Shown here: positions 46,862 to 57,123 of the stretch, piece after piece
Layout of the letters: the number at the start of each line of letters is the position of its first letter
Numbering within the stretch: position 1 is the first letter of the stretch
The notes under the pieces: model-generated
Databases searched by the model: none
Seen by the model: only the letters and a program-made list of their open reading frames with translations
Told to the model about the DNA's origin: nothing
NCBI GenBank assembly: GCA_014377425.1
Contig: JACMPQ010000068.1
Location: 1 to 64,000, forward strand
DNA length: 64,000 nucleotides
Origin: Microbacteriaceae bacterium
Lineage (GTDB): Bacteria; Actinomycetota; Actinomycetes; Actinomycetales; Microbacteriaceae
Direction of reading: 5' to 3'
Translations under genes and position numbers: made by a program

Positions 46862-49273
46862 CTATCCGCTGGGTTTTGCTAGCCCCTGTCGCTCCCGCCA
46901 CAGCCTGATCCCCCCGTTCGGTTCGGAGGTGACCAACACGAGCCCGTCGCGGTCTGTGCGGGCCACAGCGGTAGACGAATCCGCCAAAATTCGCAGCAAT
47001 TTTGCGTTCGGATGTCCATAATTATTATCGATCCCGACACCGATTAACCCCACCCGGGCCTGTAGTTGCGCGTAAAGCCGTGCGCTCTGATCCGCGGATC
47101 CGTGGTGGGCTACCTTCACCACGTCGACTGCGGTGACTCCGAGCGTGAGCAGTCGCCTCTGTGACTCCTCACCCAGATCGCCGAGGAACAGGGCGCTGAG
47201 ACATCCGGAACGACACGGGCCGACCCCGGCGAAGGAAACAATCACACTCGCCGGGTTTCCGGGCGCGACGCCGCGGAGCGGATTCGGCGGCCAGAGCACG
47301 CGCCAGCGCAGTTCACCGAGCGTGCCTGACAGCCCCGGCGCACCGAGGTGAACCGCACTCCCGCCGCTGCGCACTCGTGAGCTGATGCGATTGTCATCGG
47401 CCCCCGCTGCCGGCCCGATGATGGTCTCGCCGACGCGTCCCACCACCGCAGCAACGCCCCCGACGTGGTCGAGGTCGTAGTGCGTGAGAATAAGTAGGTC
47501 GATGCGGTCGACACCGAGCGATTTTAGGCAGCGGGTGAGCCGTTCGGGGTTCGGGCCGGTGTCAATGAGCGCGATTTTGCCGCGGCTTTGAATGAGCACG
47601 GCGTCCCCCTGCCCGATGTCGCAAAGGGCGTATTGCCAATCGCCTGTCCGCGTCAGACCCGTGTGCAGTGCTCCACCGGCAACGACGCCACTGTGACCCA
47701 CGATCAGCACTACGAGAGTGCCAAAGATGGTGCGTCGCAGGCGTGGCGTCATGCCGGTGGCCAATAGCAACACGAGCACCAAAATGGTGAGCGCCGCAAG
47801 CAACAGCAAACCGCCGATCCCTGCCAACCAGGGTAATTGGTTGCCGGGAAGCCCACTCATAACGGTCGCCACGGCCGCGATCCAGGCGGATGGCACCCAG
47901 GCAAGGTGGGCGAGCGCTAGTCCCAACCACGGCCACCACGGCACGATCAGGCACGATCCGAGTCCGAGTACCGTTGCCACCGGTGCCGCAAGCCCGGCCA
48001 AAATGTTGGCCAACAGCCCGTAGCTCGAAATAGTCGGATTTAGCAGAATGATTACCGGCTGACAGGCCAGTTGAGCCGCTAACGGCACCGAGATGACTAA
48101 TGCGATCGGCCGCGGTAACCAGCGTGCCAGTGCTGCGGCCAGTGGGCCGGAAAGCACCAACAGGCCGCCGGTAGCCAGTACCGACAACACAAAACCGTAT
48201 TCTCGTGACAACCAGGGATCGGTCACCAGCAGCACCAACACCGCCAGCGAGAGCACCGGAACCCCCTGGGTGGGTCGCCCGGTGGAAAGACACAGCAGCA
48301 CAAGCGTGGCCATCGCCGCCGCCCGCAGCACGCTGGGCTCCGGTGTGACCAGCAACACGAAGCCGATGAGCACGGCAATCGAGACCGCAATGCGGGACCG
48401 GCGCCGTAGCCCCGCGAATGCTCCACCGACCATGACCAAGCCAACTACCACCGCGCAATTAGCTCCAGACACCGCGGTCAGGTGACTCAGCGAACTCGCC
48501 TTCATCGCGTCGTCGAGCCGCGTCGACACCGCGCTTGTATCGCCGATAGCCAGCCCGGGAAGAAGCGTGCCGCCGTCACCGGGGAGGGTGGCGGCCGTGA
48601 CACGAAACGACGACCGAAGCTGATTTGCCCAGTTGAGCCAGGCCGGCGGGGGTCGAACCACCTGCGGTGGGCGGGTCGTAAAGAACAGGAAGGCGGTCGA
48701 GTCCTCCGCTGCGGTGGCTTTGAGCCGGCCGACGAGGGAGATCGTTGCGCCGATCCCTGCACTGCTCCTGGTGCTGTTGCGCGCACTGGGTTCCCCTTGG
48801 CCCGCTTCCCGGAACACCCGCACCGGAACTCTCACCACCCGTTGTGCCGCTCCAATTCGGGTGTTGACAATTGTTGCGGTGAACGACCGGTTGCTGGCAA
48901 AAACGGTCTGGGTAGTCGTCGCCGTCGCTACGACGAAGCGGCCAGCGCGCGCCGCCTCTAAAAACGCCGATGGTCGCCGTGTGTCAGTGTGCGTCGCCGC
49001 TGCACTCAACACCACCGCCGCCGCGCAACAACTCAGCGTCAGCATTGCCACGATCACCCGCCACCGATGCGTGAGAACTGCGTGGCCCGTTCGGGAGCAG
49101 AGCACCCAGCCGCCGAGTGCGAGGACCGTCGTGGCCCATGCACCAACCGTGAACGGTACCAAGAGCTCGGGAACAGCGATCCCGCAGGCAGCAGCAGCCC
49201 ACGCAACCGTTGCAGGGATGGCAAGTCTGAGGTCGGGGGCCACGCGCGACTCCCCCAAGCGAACAGCGGTCAC
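46862..49273 (-). CDS. comEC: ComEC/Rec2 competence protein
   Basis: 803 residues. An N-terminal OB-like domain, the central Competence domain with many hydrophobic helices (LTAVSGANCAVVVGLVMVGG, with the conserved His-Leu before it), and a C-terminal metallo-beta-lactamase domain (LCDIGQGDAVLIQSRG, LILTHYDLDHVGG, VKVAHHGSADQSA). ComEC forms the channel for single-stranded DNA uptake. GTG at 49273 overlaps the comEA stop by four bases. The usual metal-binding HxDxDH is intact. Confidence 0.93.
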   Translation of the reverse strand: MTAVRLGESRVAPDLRLAIPATVAWAAAACGIAVPELLVPFTVGAWATTVLALGGWVLCSRTGHAVLTHRWRVIVAMLTLSCCAAAVVLSAAATHTDTRRPSAFLEAARAGRFVVATATTTQTVFASNRSFTATIVNTRIGAAQRVVRVPVRVFREAGQGEPSARNSTRSSAGIGATISLVGRLKATAAEDSTAFLFFTTRPPQVVRPPPAWLNWANQLRSSFRVTAATLPGDGGTLLPGLAIGDTSAVSTRLDDAMKASSLSHLTAVSGANCAVVVGLVMVGGAFAGLRRRSRIAVSIAVLIGFVLLVTPEPSVLRAAAMATLVLLCLSTGRPTQGVPVLSLAVLVLLVTDPWLSREYGFVLSVLATGGLLVLSGPLAAALARWLPRPIALVISVPLAAQLACQPVIILLNPTISSYGLLANILAGLAAPVATVLGLGSCLIVPWWPWLGLALAHLAWVPSAWIAAVATVMSGLPGNQLPWLAGIGGLLLLAALTILVLVLLLATGMTPRLRRTIFGTLVVLIVGHSGVVAGGALHTGLTRTGDWQYALCDIGQGDAVLIQSRGKIALIDTGPNPERLTRCLKSLGVDRIDLLILTHYDLDHVGGVAAVVGRVGETIIGPAAGADDNRISSRVRSGGSAVHLGAPGLSGTLGELRWRVLWPPNPLRGVAPGNPASVIVSFAGVGPCRSGCLSALFLGDLGEESQRRLLTLGVTAVDVVKVAHHGSADQSARLYAQLQARVGLIGVGIDNNYGHPNAKLLRILADSSTAVARTDRDGLVLVTSEPNGGIRLWRERQGLAKPSG

Positions 49274-50019
49274 AGGGTGACTCGATCCTTGAGCTGGGCG
49301 AAAGTTTTTTCGCCGATACCGCCCACACTCAACAGATCTTCGAGCGAACTGAAGCGGCCGTTTTTCTTTCGCCAGTCGAGGATGTCTTTGGCCGTCGCCG
49401 GACCCACTCCCGGGAGGGTGTCGAGCGCGGCCGCATCCGCCGTGTTCAAATTGACCTTCGCCTCAGCCGACGCGTTGACATCGGAGTGCTGCGCCGGTGT
49501 GGATTGCCCGATGACCGTAACCACGATTTGCTCCCCATCGGAGAGCAACCGGGCCAGATTTAGGGGTGCCTGATCGGCGTCGGCCGCAAAGCCCCCGGCG
49601 GCTGCAACCGCGTCAATCGCTCGGGATCCAGCGCGCAGCTGGTACAGCCCCGGACGATTCACGGCTCCGACAAGGTGGACGTAAATCTGCGCCGAGTCCG
49701 GACTGGCCGAGTTAACCTTGCCCGCGCTCGAAGCGGCGTCGGCGGCGGGCGCAAAGGAGCCGGCGCCAGCGTCGGGTGCCGGGGCCGCAGCATCCGAGCC
49801 AAACGTATCCGCCCCGACCGCACCCCCGCCATCCGCTCCAGATCCGGATTCAGAACGGATGCTCGGGGGCGCAGCAACCCGTTCCGTCGACCCGCCACCA
49901 CCGAACAGATACACCGCCACGGCCACTGCCGCGCCAAAGATCACCAGCACGACCGCAGCACCTAACCCGACGCGCAGGCGCGACCGTGGGGCCGGCACAA
50001 TGCGGGGTGAATCGCTCAT
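49270..50019 (-). CDS. comEA: ComEA family DNA-binding competence protein
   Basis: 249 residues. A cytoplasmic start, one membrane helix (VGLGAAVVLVIFGAAVAVAV), an Ala/Ser/Asp/Gly-rich spacer, a SLBB-like segment (IYVHLVGAVNRPGLYQLRAG), and a C-terminal double helix-hairpin-helix (VNLNTADAAALDTLPGVGPA, then FSSLEDLLSVGGIGEKTFAQ). It binds double-stranded DNA at the cell surface for ComEC. It precedes comEC in one operon. Confidence 0.93.
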   Translation of the reverse strand: MSDSPRIVPAPRSRLRVGLGAAVVLVIFGAAVAVAVYLFGGGGSTERVAAPPSIRSESGSGADGGGAVGADTFGSDAAAPAPDAGAGSFAPAADAASSAGKVNSASPDSAQIYVHLVGAVNRPGLYQLRAGSRAIDAVAAAGGFAADADQAPLNLARLLSDGEQIVVTVIGQSTPAQHSDVNASAEAKVNLNTADAAALDTLPGVGPATAKDILDWRKKNGRFSSLEDLLSVGGIGEKTFAQLKDRVTL

Positions 50020-50114
50020 GCCTACACGCTAGGAAACCGTTGCCCGCTGAAACGCGACTTCCAAGCTTGCGTCATCCCTCCCGAACACCCCCCGCTGGGG
50101 AGGAAGAGAGTCTT

Positions 50115-52685
50115 CTAGCCGCGCACCACCAGGTTCACCAGTCGCGGGGCACGTACGACAACCGTGACGATCTCACCCCCGCCAATGGTGCGCTTGATCG
50201 CGACCGATGCCCGGGCAAGAGCCTCCAGCTCTTCCTGGCTGATCTTGGGGTTGACCTCGAGCTTGTCGCGCACCTTGCCGTTGACTTGGAAGACGGCGGT
50301 CACCGACTCCTCGACCAACAGCAGTGGGTCGGCTTTGCGCCAGCCGAAGTGGGCGATCGGTGCCGGGTAGCCGAGCATCTCCCACATTTCCTCGGCGAGG
50401 TACGGGGCAAACAGGCTGAGCCCGAGGGCCACGGTCTCGGTAGCTTCGCGCACGGCGGCGTCCGCGCCCCCCGCACCGGAATCGATCACCTTTCGAGTGG
50501 CGTTGACAAGCTCCATCACGCGCGCCACGACAACGTTGAATTTGAAGGCTTCGATGAGCCCCGGCGCATCGGCGAGGAATCGGTGGGTGACCCGGCGTAG
50601 CGCACGATCGCCGGTGTCCCAGCGCACTTCGGGAACGCTCGTCACGTCTCCTGCAAGACGCCAGGCTCGGGCGAGGAAGCGGGCGGAGCCCGCCGGCGAG
50701 ACCGACGCCCAGTCGATGTCATCTTCCGGGGGCCCGGCGAAAGCCATCGTGAGGCGAACCGCGTCGACGCCATGCTCGTCGAGCTGATCGCTGAGGCGCA
50801 CCAGGTTGCCCTTGCTCTTGCTCATGGCCGAACCATCCATCAGCACCATGCCCTGGTTGAGCAGCGCGCTGAACGGCTCGGTGAAGTTGACGTAACCGAG
50901 GTCGAACAGCACCTTGGTAATGAATCGGGCGTAGAGCAGGTGCAAAATCGCATGGGTCACGCCGCCGACATACTGGTCGACCGGAGCCCACTTGTCAGCC
51001 TCCTTCGGGTCAAACGCCCGGGTGTCGTCGTTGGGGTTCAAGAAGCGCAAAAAGTACCAGGAGCTGTCGACGAAGGTGTCCATGGTGTCGGGGTCGCGGC
51101 GGGCCGGCTCGCCGTTGCGCGGGTCGGGAATGTTGACCCAGTCCTCGGCAGCTCCCAGCGGTGAGGAGCCCTTTGGCTTCAGATCCAGCCCCTCAGTGGG
51201 CGGCAGGACCACGGGCAGCTGATCCTCCGGGACCGGAATCAACGCGCCATCCGCCCCATGAATGATCGGGATGGGGGTGCCCCAGTAGCGCTGGCGGCTT
51301 ATCAGCCAGTCGCGCAAGCGATAGTTTTTAGCCGAGCGACCCGTTCCGGCCTCGGTGAGGCGTTCAACGATGCGCCTAATCGCGTTGGATTTACTCAGAC
51401 CGTCGAGCAACTCCGAATTCATGAGGCGCCCCTCGCCCACCAGCGCAACGCCGGTTGCGGCCGGGTCGAGCGGTGGCAGTTCGTCCGGCAAAACCGGGTT
51501 GCCATCGGCATCGAGCGGGATGACCGGAATCGCACCGGTCGCGAGCGAATTGGTGTCGACAACCACGCGCACCGGCAAATCGAATTTGCGGGCGAAGTCG
51601 AGGTCGCGTTGGTCGTGTGCGGGAACGGCCATAATCGCGCCGTGGCCGTAGTCGGCCAGAACGTAATCGGATGCCCAGATGGGAAGGCGCTCGCCGTTAA
51701 CCGGGTTGATCGCAAATCGGCCGAGCGGCACGCCGGTCTTCGGGCGAGTGGCATCCTGGCGGTCAATCTCGCTGGTTTTCTGGGTCTGCACGAGGTAGGC
51801 GGCAAAATCGGCCGCGATTTCGGGGCTCGCGTCGGCGACGAGTTCGGCGGCAAGCTCAGAATCCGGGGCGACCACCATGAAGGTGACGCCGTATAGCGTG
51901 TCCGGGCGGGTCGTGAATACGGTGACGCGAGCCTCGCGGCCCCCGATCACGAAGTCCACATCGGCACCGATGGAGCGACCAATCCAGTTGCGCTGCATGC
52001 TGAGCACCTTTGCCGGCCAGCTGCCCTCGAGTTGGTTGAGGTCATCGAGCAGGCGGTCGGCGTAGTCGGTGATCTTCAGATACCACTGGGTGAGCTTCTT
52101 CTTCACCACGACCGCGCCGCTGCGCTCGGAGGTGCCGTCGGCTAAAACCTGCTCGTTGGCCAGCACCGTTTGGTCTACCGGATCCCAATTGACCCAGCTG
52201 TCTTTGCGGTACGCCAAACCTTTTTCGTACATTTTCAGGAACAGCCACTGGTTCCACTTGTAGTACTCGGGGTCGCTCGTGTGCAGCACACGCTCCCAGT
52301 CGAAGGCCGCGGCGTAGCGCTTCATGGTGCGCTTCTGCTGATCGATGTTGTCGTAGGTCCAGCCGCGCGGGTCGATTCCGCGCTTAATGGCGGCGTTCTC
52401 GGCGGGCAGGCCGAAGGAGTCCCAGCCGATCGGATGCAGTACGTTGAATCCCTGCTGGCGCCAGTAGCGCGCAATTACATCTCCGAGGGCGTAGGCCTCG
52501 GCGTGCCCCATGTGCAGGTCGCCGGAGGGATACGGAAACATGTCAAGCACATATTTGCGCGGGCGATTGTCATCAAGGTCGCTCGTGCTAAATGGTTTCA
52601 ACTCCTCCCAGCGGGGCAACCACTTGTCTTGGATCTCGGTGACGTTGTAGCCGGGGGCGTCATCGCGGTCTTGTTCGTAAGCCAT
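50115..52685 (-). CDS. leuS: Leucyl-tRNA synthetase
   Basis: 856 residues. HIGH-type motif in [20 protein letters not shown], the editing domain ([17 protein letters not shown]), and KMSKS-type motif in [20 protein letters not shown]. Class I synthetase that charges tRNA-Leu. The ATG at 52685 (MAYEQDRDD) is the first Met with normal family spacing; the longer reading frame covers a likely untranslated leader. No T-box could be recognised in the 210-base upstream region. Confidence 0.96.
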   Translation of the reverse strand: MAYEQDRDDAPGYNVTEIQDKWLPRWEELKPFSTSDLDDNRPRKYVLDMFPYPSGDLHMGHAEAYALGDVIARYWRQQGFNVLHPIGWDSFGLPAENAAIKRGIDPRGWTYDNIDQQKRTMKRYAAAFDWERVLHTSDPEYYKWNQWLFLKMYEKGLAYRKDSWVNWDPVDQTVLANEQVLADGTSERSGAVVVKKKLTQWYLKITDYADRLLDDLNQLEGSWPAKVLSMQRNWIGRSIGADVDFVIGGREARVTVFTTRPDTLYGVTFMVVAPDSELAAELVADASPEIAADFAAYLVQTQKTSEIDRQDATRPKTGVPLGRFAINPVNGERLPIWASDYVLADYGHGAIMAVPAHDQRDLDFARKFDLPVRVVVDTNSLATGAIPVIPLDADGNPVLPDELPPLDPAATGVALVGEGRLMNSELLDGLSKSNAIRRIVERLTEAGTGRSAKNYRLRDWLISRQRYWGTPIPIIHGADGALIPVPEDQLPVVLPPTEGLDLKPKGSSPLGAAEDWVNIPDPRNGEPARRDPDTMDTFVDSSWYFLRFLNPNDDTRAFDPKEADKWAPVDQYVGGVTHAILHLLYARFITKVLFDLGYVNFTEPFSALLNQGMVLMDGSAMSKSKGNLVRLSDQLDEHGVDAVRLTMAFAGPPEDDIDWASVSPAGSARFLARAWRLAGDVTSVPEVRWDTGDRALRRVTHRFLADAPGLIEAFKFNVVVARVMELVNATRKVIDSGAGGADAAVREATETVALGLSLFAPYLAEEMWEMLGYPAPIAHFGWRKADPLLLVEESVTAVFQVNGKVRDKLEVNPKISQEELEALARASVAIKRTIGGGEIVTVVVRAPRLVNLVVRG

Positions 52686-52898
52686 GGTGCTCTCATTCGG
52701 TGCGAGGGAGTTTGGTGCGAAATGTTTTGCTGCAAAATCGCTTCGGTGCCAAAGCTGTGGTGGAGCGGTCGGTGCTCGGTGTGATCGACGGGTGCGCGGG
52801 CGCTGAGGCTCCACTGCAACCTGTCAAGGTTACTCGCCCCGATGCCCCTGCTCCACGCTCAAACGGAGCTTGCGGCATCTGGCGGGGGCGGGGCCCAA

Positions 52899-54536
52899 CT
52901 AGTGGGCGCCGAGAACCGACAGAAGCACCGCCGCCTTGAGCCCCACTTCGGCGAGCTCCTCATGCGGAACGCTCGATGCCGTGATGCCCCCGCCACTACC
53001 GATCGTCGCACCGTGGGCATCCAGCACAATGCTGCGAATCACCATCGCCAAATCGATGCTGCCGTCCACGCCAAAATAGCCGAATGCGCCGGCATAGATT
53101 CCGCGCGGTGCCTGCTCGAGCGCGCTCAGAATCTGGGTTGCCCGCAACTTGGGCGCCCCGGTCATCGACCCGGCCGGAAAGCAGGCCTCAACCGCGTCGA
53201 TCGGATGCCGCCCGGCCGCAAGCTGACCGCGCACCGTGCTCACCAGCTGATGCACCTGCGCATAACTTTCTACGGCCAACAGAACCGGCACGCGCACCGA
53301 ACCAACCTCACTCACTCGGGCGATGTCGTTGCGCATGAGGTCAACAATCATCAGGTTTTCGGCCCGTTCCTTCTCGCTGGCCAGCAACTCTTCGTGAAGG
53401 CGGCGATCATCTTCGGCGGTATTTCCGCGCGGGCGGGTTCCCTTTATCGGTTTGGATTCGATCACCCCGCTCGCACTCACCGCAAGAAAGCGTTCCGGCG
53501 AAGAACTCAATAGCGACACCGCGCCGACGCGCAGAAATCCTCCGTGGTGGGTGGGGCTGGCCGCGCGCAACGCCGCATAGACCTGAACGGGGTCGAATTT
53601 GCCGGGGACCTGCGCAGAATTCGTAAGACAGAGCTGGTAGGCCTCACCCTCCACGATCGCATCCTGGCAGCGGGCGATGAGTTCAAGGTATTCCTGGTCG
53701 GTGTTGCGCCAATGAACTGTCGTGGTGGGCAAGGAAGCGGGTTCACGCAGTGTGGTGGGCGAGGTAGGGAGAGCACTCATCGCGGCGCGCTCTGGCAGCG
53801 CTACTGCGCCCGCCAACCGGCGGATTAGGCCGTCTTTCCATAATCGCAACTCCGGAGTCCAGGCCGCCTCGGTCGACCCGGGAGACCCGGAGAAGTTCAG
53901 AGACCCGGAGAAGTTCAGAGACCCGGCGACAGTAGGCGACTCAGCGGGATTGAGAGACTCGGCGACGGCAGAAGACTCGACCTCAGCGGGAGCTACAGTG
54001 GCAATTAGCGACACGGTGCGCTTCTCGTGGTCGAACGCGATCAGTCGGTCACAGTAGATGAAGGCGGCATCCGGGTGACGCGTCGAGGCCCCCGAGGACG
54101 CAGAGATCCCGGACGTACCATGGAAGCGGGATGCCTCGCCGAGCGTTTGTCGGCCCACCTCGTACCCCAGCCAGCCGACCCAGCCGAGCGGACATCCGGT
54201 ATCAAGCGCCGTGGCAACGCCTGTGAGATTGCCAACCGGACCGCCGGTGACGCTGTCATGCTCGCGGTCGAGTCGACACACCTCGATCGGTAACCGTGTG
54301 CGGAGAAAGTCCATCACCGTCATCTCAAGAACTTCTCCGGACGGCGACAGCTGTAGCCGTTTCGGACCAATCGCGCTAGCGGTGAGCGTGCCGGTGCCGA
54401 GATAACTCATGCCGGTGATGGCGGTTACGCCACCATCCAGCCAAAAGAACGTCTCGCTCTCGGCATAGATCAAGGCAAACACCGTTTCAGGGTCTACCCA
54501 GTTGCTCAAGACCGTGGTGAGGGTGCCGGGGCGCAT
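52899..54536 (-). CDS. pabB: Aminodeoxychorismate synthase component I
   Basis: 545 residues, chorismate-utilising enzyme. The signature PIKGTRPRG with the nucleophilic Lys points to PabB rather than TrpE; also DLMRNDIARVSEVGSVRVP and FPAGSMTGAPKLRATQIL. It makes 4-amino-4-deoxychorismate for folate when paired with a glutaminase, which is not in the window. A low-complexity insertion around residues 205-220 (SLNFSG repeated) comes from an 18-bp tandem repeat. It diverges from pabC with only 11 bp between the start codons. Confidence 0.92.
   Translation of the reverse strand: MRPGTLTTVLSNWVDPETVFALIYAESETFFWLDGGVTAITGMSYLGTGTLTASAIGPKRLQLSPSGEVLEMTVMDFLRTRLPIEVCRLDREHDSVTGGPVGNLTGVATALDTGCPLGWVGWLGYEVGRQTLGEASRFHGTSGISASSGASTRHPDAAFIYCDRLIAFDHEKRTVSLIATVAPAEVESSAVAESLNPAESPTVAGSLNFSGSLNFSGSPGSTEAAWTPELRLWKDGLIRRLAGAVALPERAAMSALPTSPTTLREPASLPTTTVHWRNTDQEYLELIARCQDAIVEGEAYQLCLTNSAQVPGKFDPVQVYAALRAASPTHHGGFLRVGAVSLLSSSPERFLAVSASGVIESKPIKGTRPRGNTAEDDRRLHEELLASEKERAENLMIVDLMRNDIARVSEVGSVRVPVLLAVESYAQVHQLVSTVRGQLAAGRHPIDAVEACFPAGSMTGAPKLRATQILSALEQAPRGIYAGAFGYFGVDGSIDLAMVIRSIVLDAHGATIGSGGGITASSVPHEELAEVGLKAAVLLSVLGAH
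53883..53928. repeat. 18-bp tandem repeat inside pabB
   Basis: AGACCCGGAGAAGTTCAG occurs at 53883-53900 and 53901-53918, then a 9-base partial copy follows. On the minus strand it encodes repeated SLNFSG in a loop of PabB outside the conserved core. Confidence 0.9.
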
Positions 54537-54548
54537 ACCCTAACCCTA
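54536..54548. promoter_or_regulatory. Overlapping divergent leaderless promoter candidate, pabB/pabC
   Basis: The 11-bp gap ACCCTAACCCT gives TACCCT at positions -12 to -7 of pabC on the plus strand and TAGGGT at -12 to -7 of pabB on the minus strand. Both fit the TANNNT -10 spacing known for leaderless actinobacterial genes. Each hexamer shares bases with the other gene's start codon region. Confidence 0.55.
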
Positions 54549-55390
54549 TGAGTTCATTGGCACAGGTTAGCCCGGCCCGGTGGTTGTGGCGGGGCTCCGA
54601 ACTGCAGCAGGTCGAGAATGGCTGGCAGACGGATGACACGGTGCTCGCCGCCGACTCGTGGCTGGTAACCGACGGCCGCGTGCGCGCCCTCGAGCTTCAC
54701 CGCGAACGCTTTGTTGCCGCCTGCCTAATTCCCCGCCTCAACGATCCGAAGCTTTTGCCCGATCCGGTGCACCTCGCCGAATTCTGGGCGGCCATGACCG
54801 CGGCCCTTCCGATCCACGGCGACTGGTTTCCGAAGGTGGAGTTGCTTCGATCTCAAAAAGGCGGCGCCGCGGAGTTGATCTACGTGCTTCGATCGGCACC
54901 GAAGCGCACGCGCTCCGTGGTAGTCACAAGTCACCTGGGCGCTGATCCGCGCACGTTTCCGACGGTGAAGGGCCCGGATTTGCTCGTATTGGCGGGGATT
55001 CGTGCGGCTGTCGCAGACCGCGTCGGGGCAGAGGAAGCGATCATTCTCTCCCCCGAGGGGTACCTCGTAGAGGGCGCGTATTCGGCGCTCGTCTGGTGGC
55101 AGGGCAACGAACTGTGTGTGCCCCCGGCGGGATTTGCCCGCGTGGACAGCGTCACCTCAAGAGCGCTGGTAACGCTCGCTCAGGCGCTGGGGGTGTCGGT
55201 GCGCGAGGAGTCGGTGCGCCCGGGCGACCTCGCCGAGCGGGAGCTGTGGTCGTTGAGTGCGCTGCACGGCATCCGGATCGTTCGGGAATGGATTGGGGGC
55301 CCTCCGCTGGCTGAGCTCCCGGGACGCCTCGGCACCTGGCGGGCCCGACTCGACCGACTCGCACATCCCATGGTTACGCTTGCCAGATGA
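54548..55390 (+). CDS. pabC: Aminodeoxychorismate lyase (class IV aminotransferase)
   Basis: 280 residues, fold type IV PLP enzyme. Markers are ELHRERFVAAC, the candidate PLP lysine in FPTVKGPDLLVLAG, EEAIILSPEGYLVEGAYSAL and VDSVTSRALVTLAQALG. Its position opposite pabB supports removal of pyruvate from aminodeoxychorismate to give 4-aminobenzoate. The C-terminus overlaps the dedA start by four bases. Confidence 0.87.
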   Translation: MSSLAQVSPARWLWRGSELQQVENGWQTDDTVLAADSWLVTDGRVRALELHRERFVAACLIPRLNDPKLLPDPVHLAEFWAAMTAALPIHGDWFPKVELLRSQKGGAAELIYVLRSAPKRTRSVVVTSHLGADPRTFPTVKGPDLLVLAGIRAAVADRVGAEEAIILSPEGYLVEGAYSALVWWQGNELCVPPAGFARVDSVTSRALVTLAQALGVSVREESVRPGDLAERELWSLSALHGIRIVREWIGGPPLAELPGRLGTWRARLDRLAHPMVTLAR

Positions 55391-56067
55391 TCGATCCACT
55401 GAATTGGATTCTCACCTTCGTTGGATCTGTTGACCCGGTGCTTCGAACGGCGATCGCCGGTGTCGGAATGGTTTTTGAGACGTCAATTTTGCTGGGGCTT
55501 CTGGTTCCGGGCGACACCATAGTGTTGGTAACCAGCACGGGGGTCACTTCTCTCCCACAATATTTTGTGCTGATTTTGGTGGTTATCGTGGGCTCACTCC
55601 TCGGTGAGAGCGTCGGGTTCGCGCTCGGTCGTTTTTTTGGCCCGCGCATTCGCGCCAGCCGGATCGGCGCTCGCCTCGGGGAACCCCATTGGATCCGAGC
55701 CGAAAACTATTTGGCCCGGCGGGGAGGACCGGCCGTGCTGATCTCACGCTTTTTGCCGGTGTTGCACTCATTGATTCCGGTGACCGTCGGAATGAGCAAA
55801 ATGCGCTTTCGACAATTCATGGCGTGGACTCTTCCCGCCTGCGTAATTTGGGCGGTGAGCTACGTCACGGTGGGAGCACTGGCCGCCGGGAGCTACCGCG
55901 CGGTTGAGGGTGAGCTCAAGGGCGCAGGCTACCTTTTTGCCGGGATCGTGCTGGCCTTTGTTGTTGTCGTGATCATCGTCAAGAAGCTGTTGCTGCGCCG
56001 AGAGACCCACCACATGCATGATCAGCAATCAGCGTCTGAGCAGAAGCCGGATGTACTCGGCAGCTGA
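55387..56067 (+). CDS. DedA family membrane protein
   Basis: 226 residues. Several hydrophobic helices with the DedA signatures ETSILLGLLVPGDTIVLVTS, RFFGPRIRASRIGARLGE and the membrane-embedded RFLPVLHSLIPVTVGMSKM segment. DedA proteins are envelope membrane proteins; some flip polyprenyl phosphate or phospholipid carriers. The last 30 residues are a polar cytoplasmic tail with HHMHDQQ. It overlaps pabC (ATGATCG after the last codons), so the two are coupled. Confidence 0.93.
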   Translation: MIDPLNWILTFVGSVDPVLRTAIAGVGMVFETSILLGLLVPGDTIVLVTSTGVTSLPQYFVLILVVIVGSLLGESVGFALGRFFGPRIRASRIGARLGEPHWIRAENYLARRGGPAVLISRFLPVLHSLIPVTVGMSKMRFRQFMAWTLPACVIWAVSYVTVGALAAGSYRAVEGELKGAGYLFAGIVLAFVVVVIIVKKLLLRRETHHMHDQQSASEQKPDVLGS

Positions 56068-56150
56068 ACCGGGCACTACAAAGATGCCAAGCCGGCGGGC
56101 AAATTAGCTCGGCCGAATAGGACATATTGACGGTGCCAGACCAAACAGAA

Positions 56151-56180
56151 GGGGAACGGATGCCGCAGCATCCGCTCCCC
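56151..56180. terminator. Convergent terminator made of an inverted CGGATGC pair
   Basis: GGGG-AA-CGGATGC-CGCA-GCATCCG-CT-CCCC: arms 56151-56154 with 56177-56180 and 56157-56163 with 56068-equivalent 56168-56174 pair fully, leaving two small internal mismatched pairs. It lies between convergent dedA and the substrate-binding protein gene. The two inner arms are the window's over-represented word. Confidence 0.75.
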
Positions 56181-56199
56181 TCGCTAGCCATTGTGGTGA

Positions 56200-57123
56200 C
56201 TAGTTGAGGTCGTTTTCTTTCAGCCACTTGGTGGCAATGACGGCAGAAGATTTCTGCTCGTTCTTGCTCTCGGCATTGAGCGCCACGAATCCTTCGGCTG
56301 TCAGCTTGGCGTCGACCTTGTTCAAAATGTCTTGAGCCTTTTTGTCGACCTTGGTCGAAACCACGGGGGCCACGTTGTCGGGGAAAAACAGCCCGTCGGG
56401 GTCTTTCAGGGCCATGAGGTTGTTTGAGACGATGTTGGGGTCGGCCGTGTACACATTGGCCAGTTGGATGGTGTTATCCACCAGCGCCTTGACGGTGAGC
56501 GGCCCGCCGCTGTCTTGTACGGCGGTGAATCCCGCGGTGGCGATGCCGTACTTGCTCTTGAGCGCGCTCGGCCCGTAGGGTCGCGTTTCCAACTCGGCGT
56601 TTCCGCCAACGGTGATCGGCTCGGTCACGTTTTTGAGCGAAGCGATATCGGTGAGGTTGTATTTCTTGGCGAACGCCTTGGTGACCGTCCAGGAGTTCTG
56701 ATCGGATGCCGCCGCCGGGGTAAGCACGCTGAGGCCTGCCGGCAGCTTGGCCTTGAGGGCCGTAAATACGGCATCCTTGGTTCCGCCGGTGGCGGTCTTG
56801 TCCAGTGCCTGCAGCAGGCTCCCGATGTACTCCGGGAACACGTCTATCTTTCCCGATTCCAACTGGGGTAGGTAAACCTCGCGCTGGCCGATTTGGAAGG
56901 TGCGCTCGACTTTATAGCCGCCCTTTTCGAGAGCCTGTGCGTAGATTTCGGCGACGATCTCGTTGGAGTAGTAGGCCTGTGATCCGACGACGAGCGAGGT
57001 TCCGCTCGCCTCAGACGACGGCTTTGCCTCGACGGGATTATTCGAGGAGCACCCTGAGAGGGCGATGACGGCCCCAACCGCGGCGGCGACAAGCGCAAGC
57101 CGGCCCTTATTGTGTTTGAACAT
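56200..57123 (-). CDS. Osmoprotectant ABC transporter substrate-binding lipoprotein
   Basis: 307 residues. Lipoprotein signal ending LSGC with Cys25, then an OpuAC/ProX-type domain: VGSQAYYSNEIVAEIYAQAL, GKIDVFPEYIGSLLQAL, ANVYTADPNIVSNNLMALKD. These bind glycine betaine, carnitine or choline. Its ATG shares one base with the stop of the permease gene upstream (TAATG). Last gene of a four-gene operon; the terminator follows at 56151-56180. Confidence 0.92.
   Translation of the reverse strand: MFKHNKGRLALVAAAVGAVIALSGCSSNNPVEAKPSSEASGTSLVVGSQAYYSNEIVAEIYAQALEKGGYKVERTFQIGQREVYLPQLESGKIDVFPEYIGSLLQALDKTATGGTKDAVFTALKAKLPAGLSVLTPAAASDQNSWTVTKAFAKKYNLTDIASLKNVTEPITVGGNAELETRPYGPSALKSKYGIATAGFTAVQDSGGPLTVKALVDNTIQLANVYTADPNIVSNNLMALKDPDGLFFPDNVAPVVSTKVDKKAQDILNKVDAKLTAEGFVALNAESKNEQKSSAVIATKWLKENDLN

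Noticed and set aside
54537-54547. ACCCTAACCCT resembles a telomere repeat
   Set aside because: Only two units between two bacterial start codons; the promoter explanation is sufficient.
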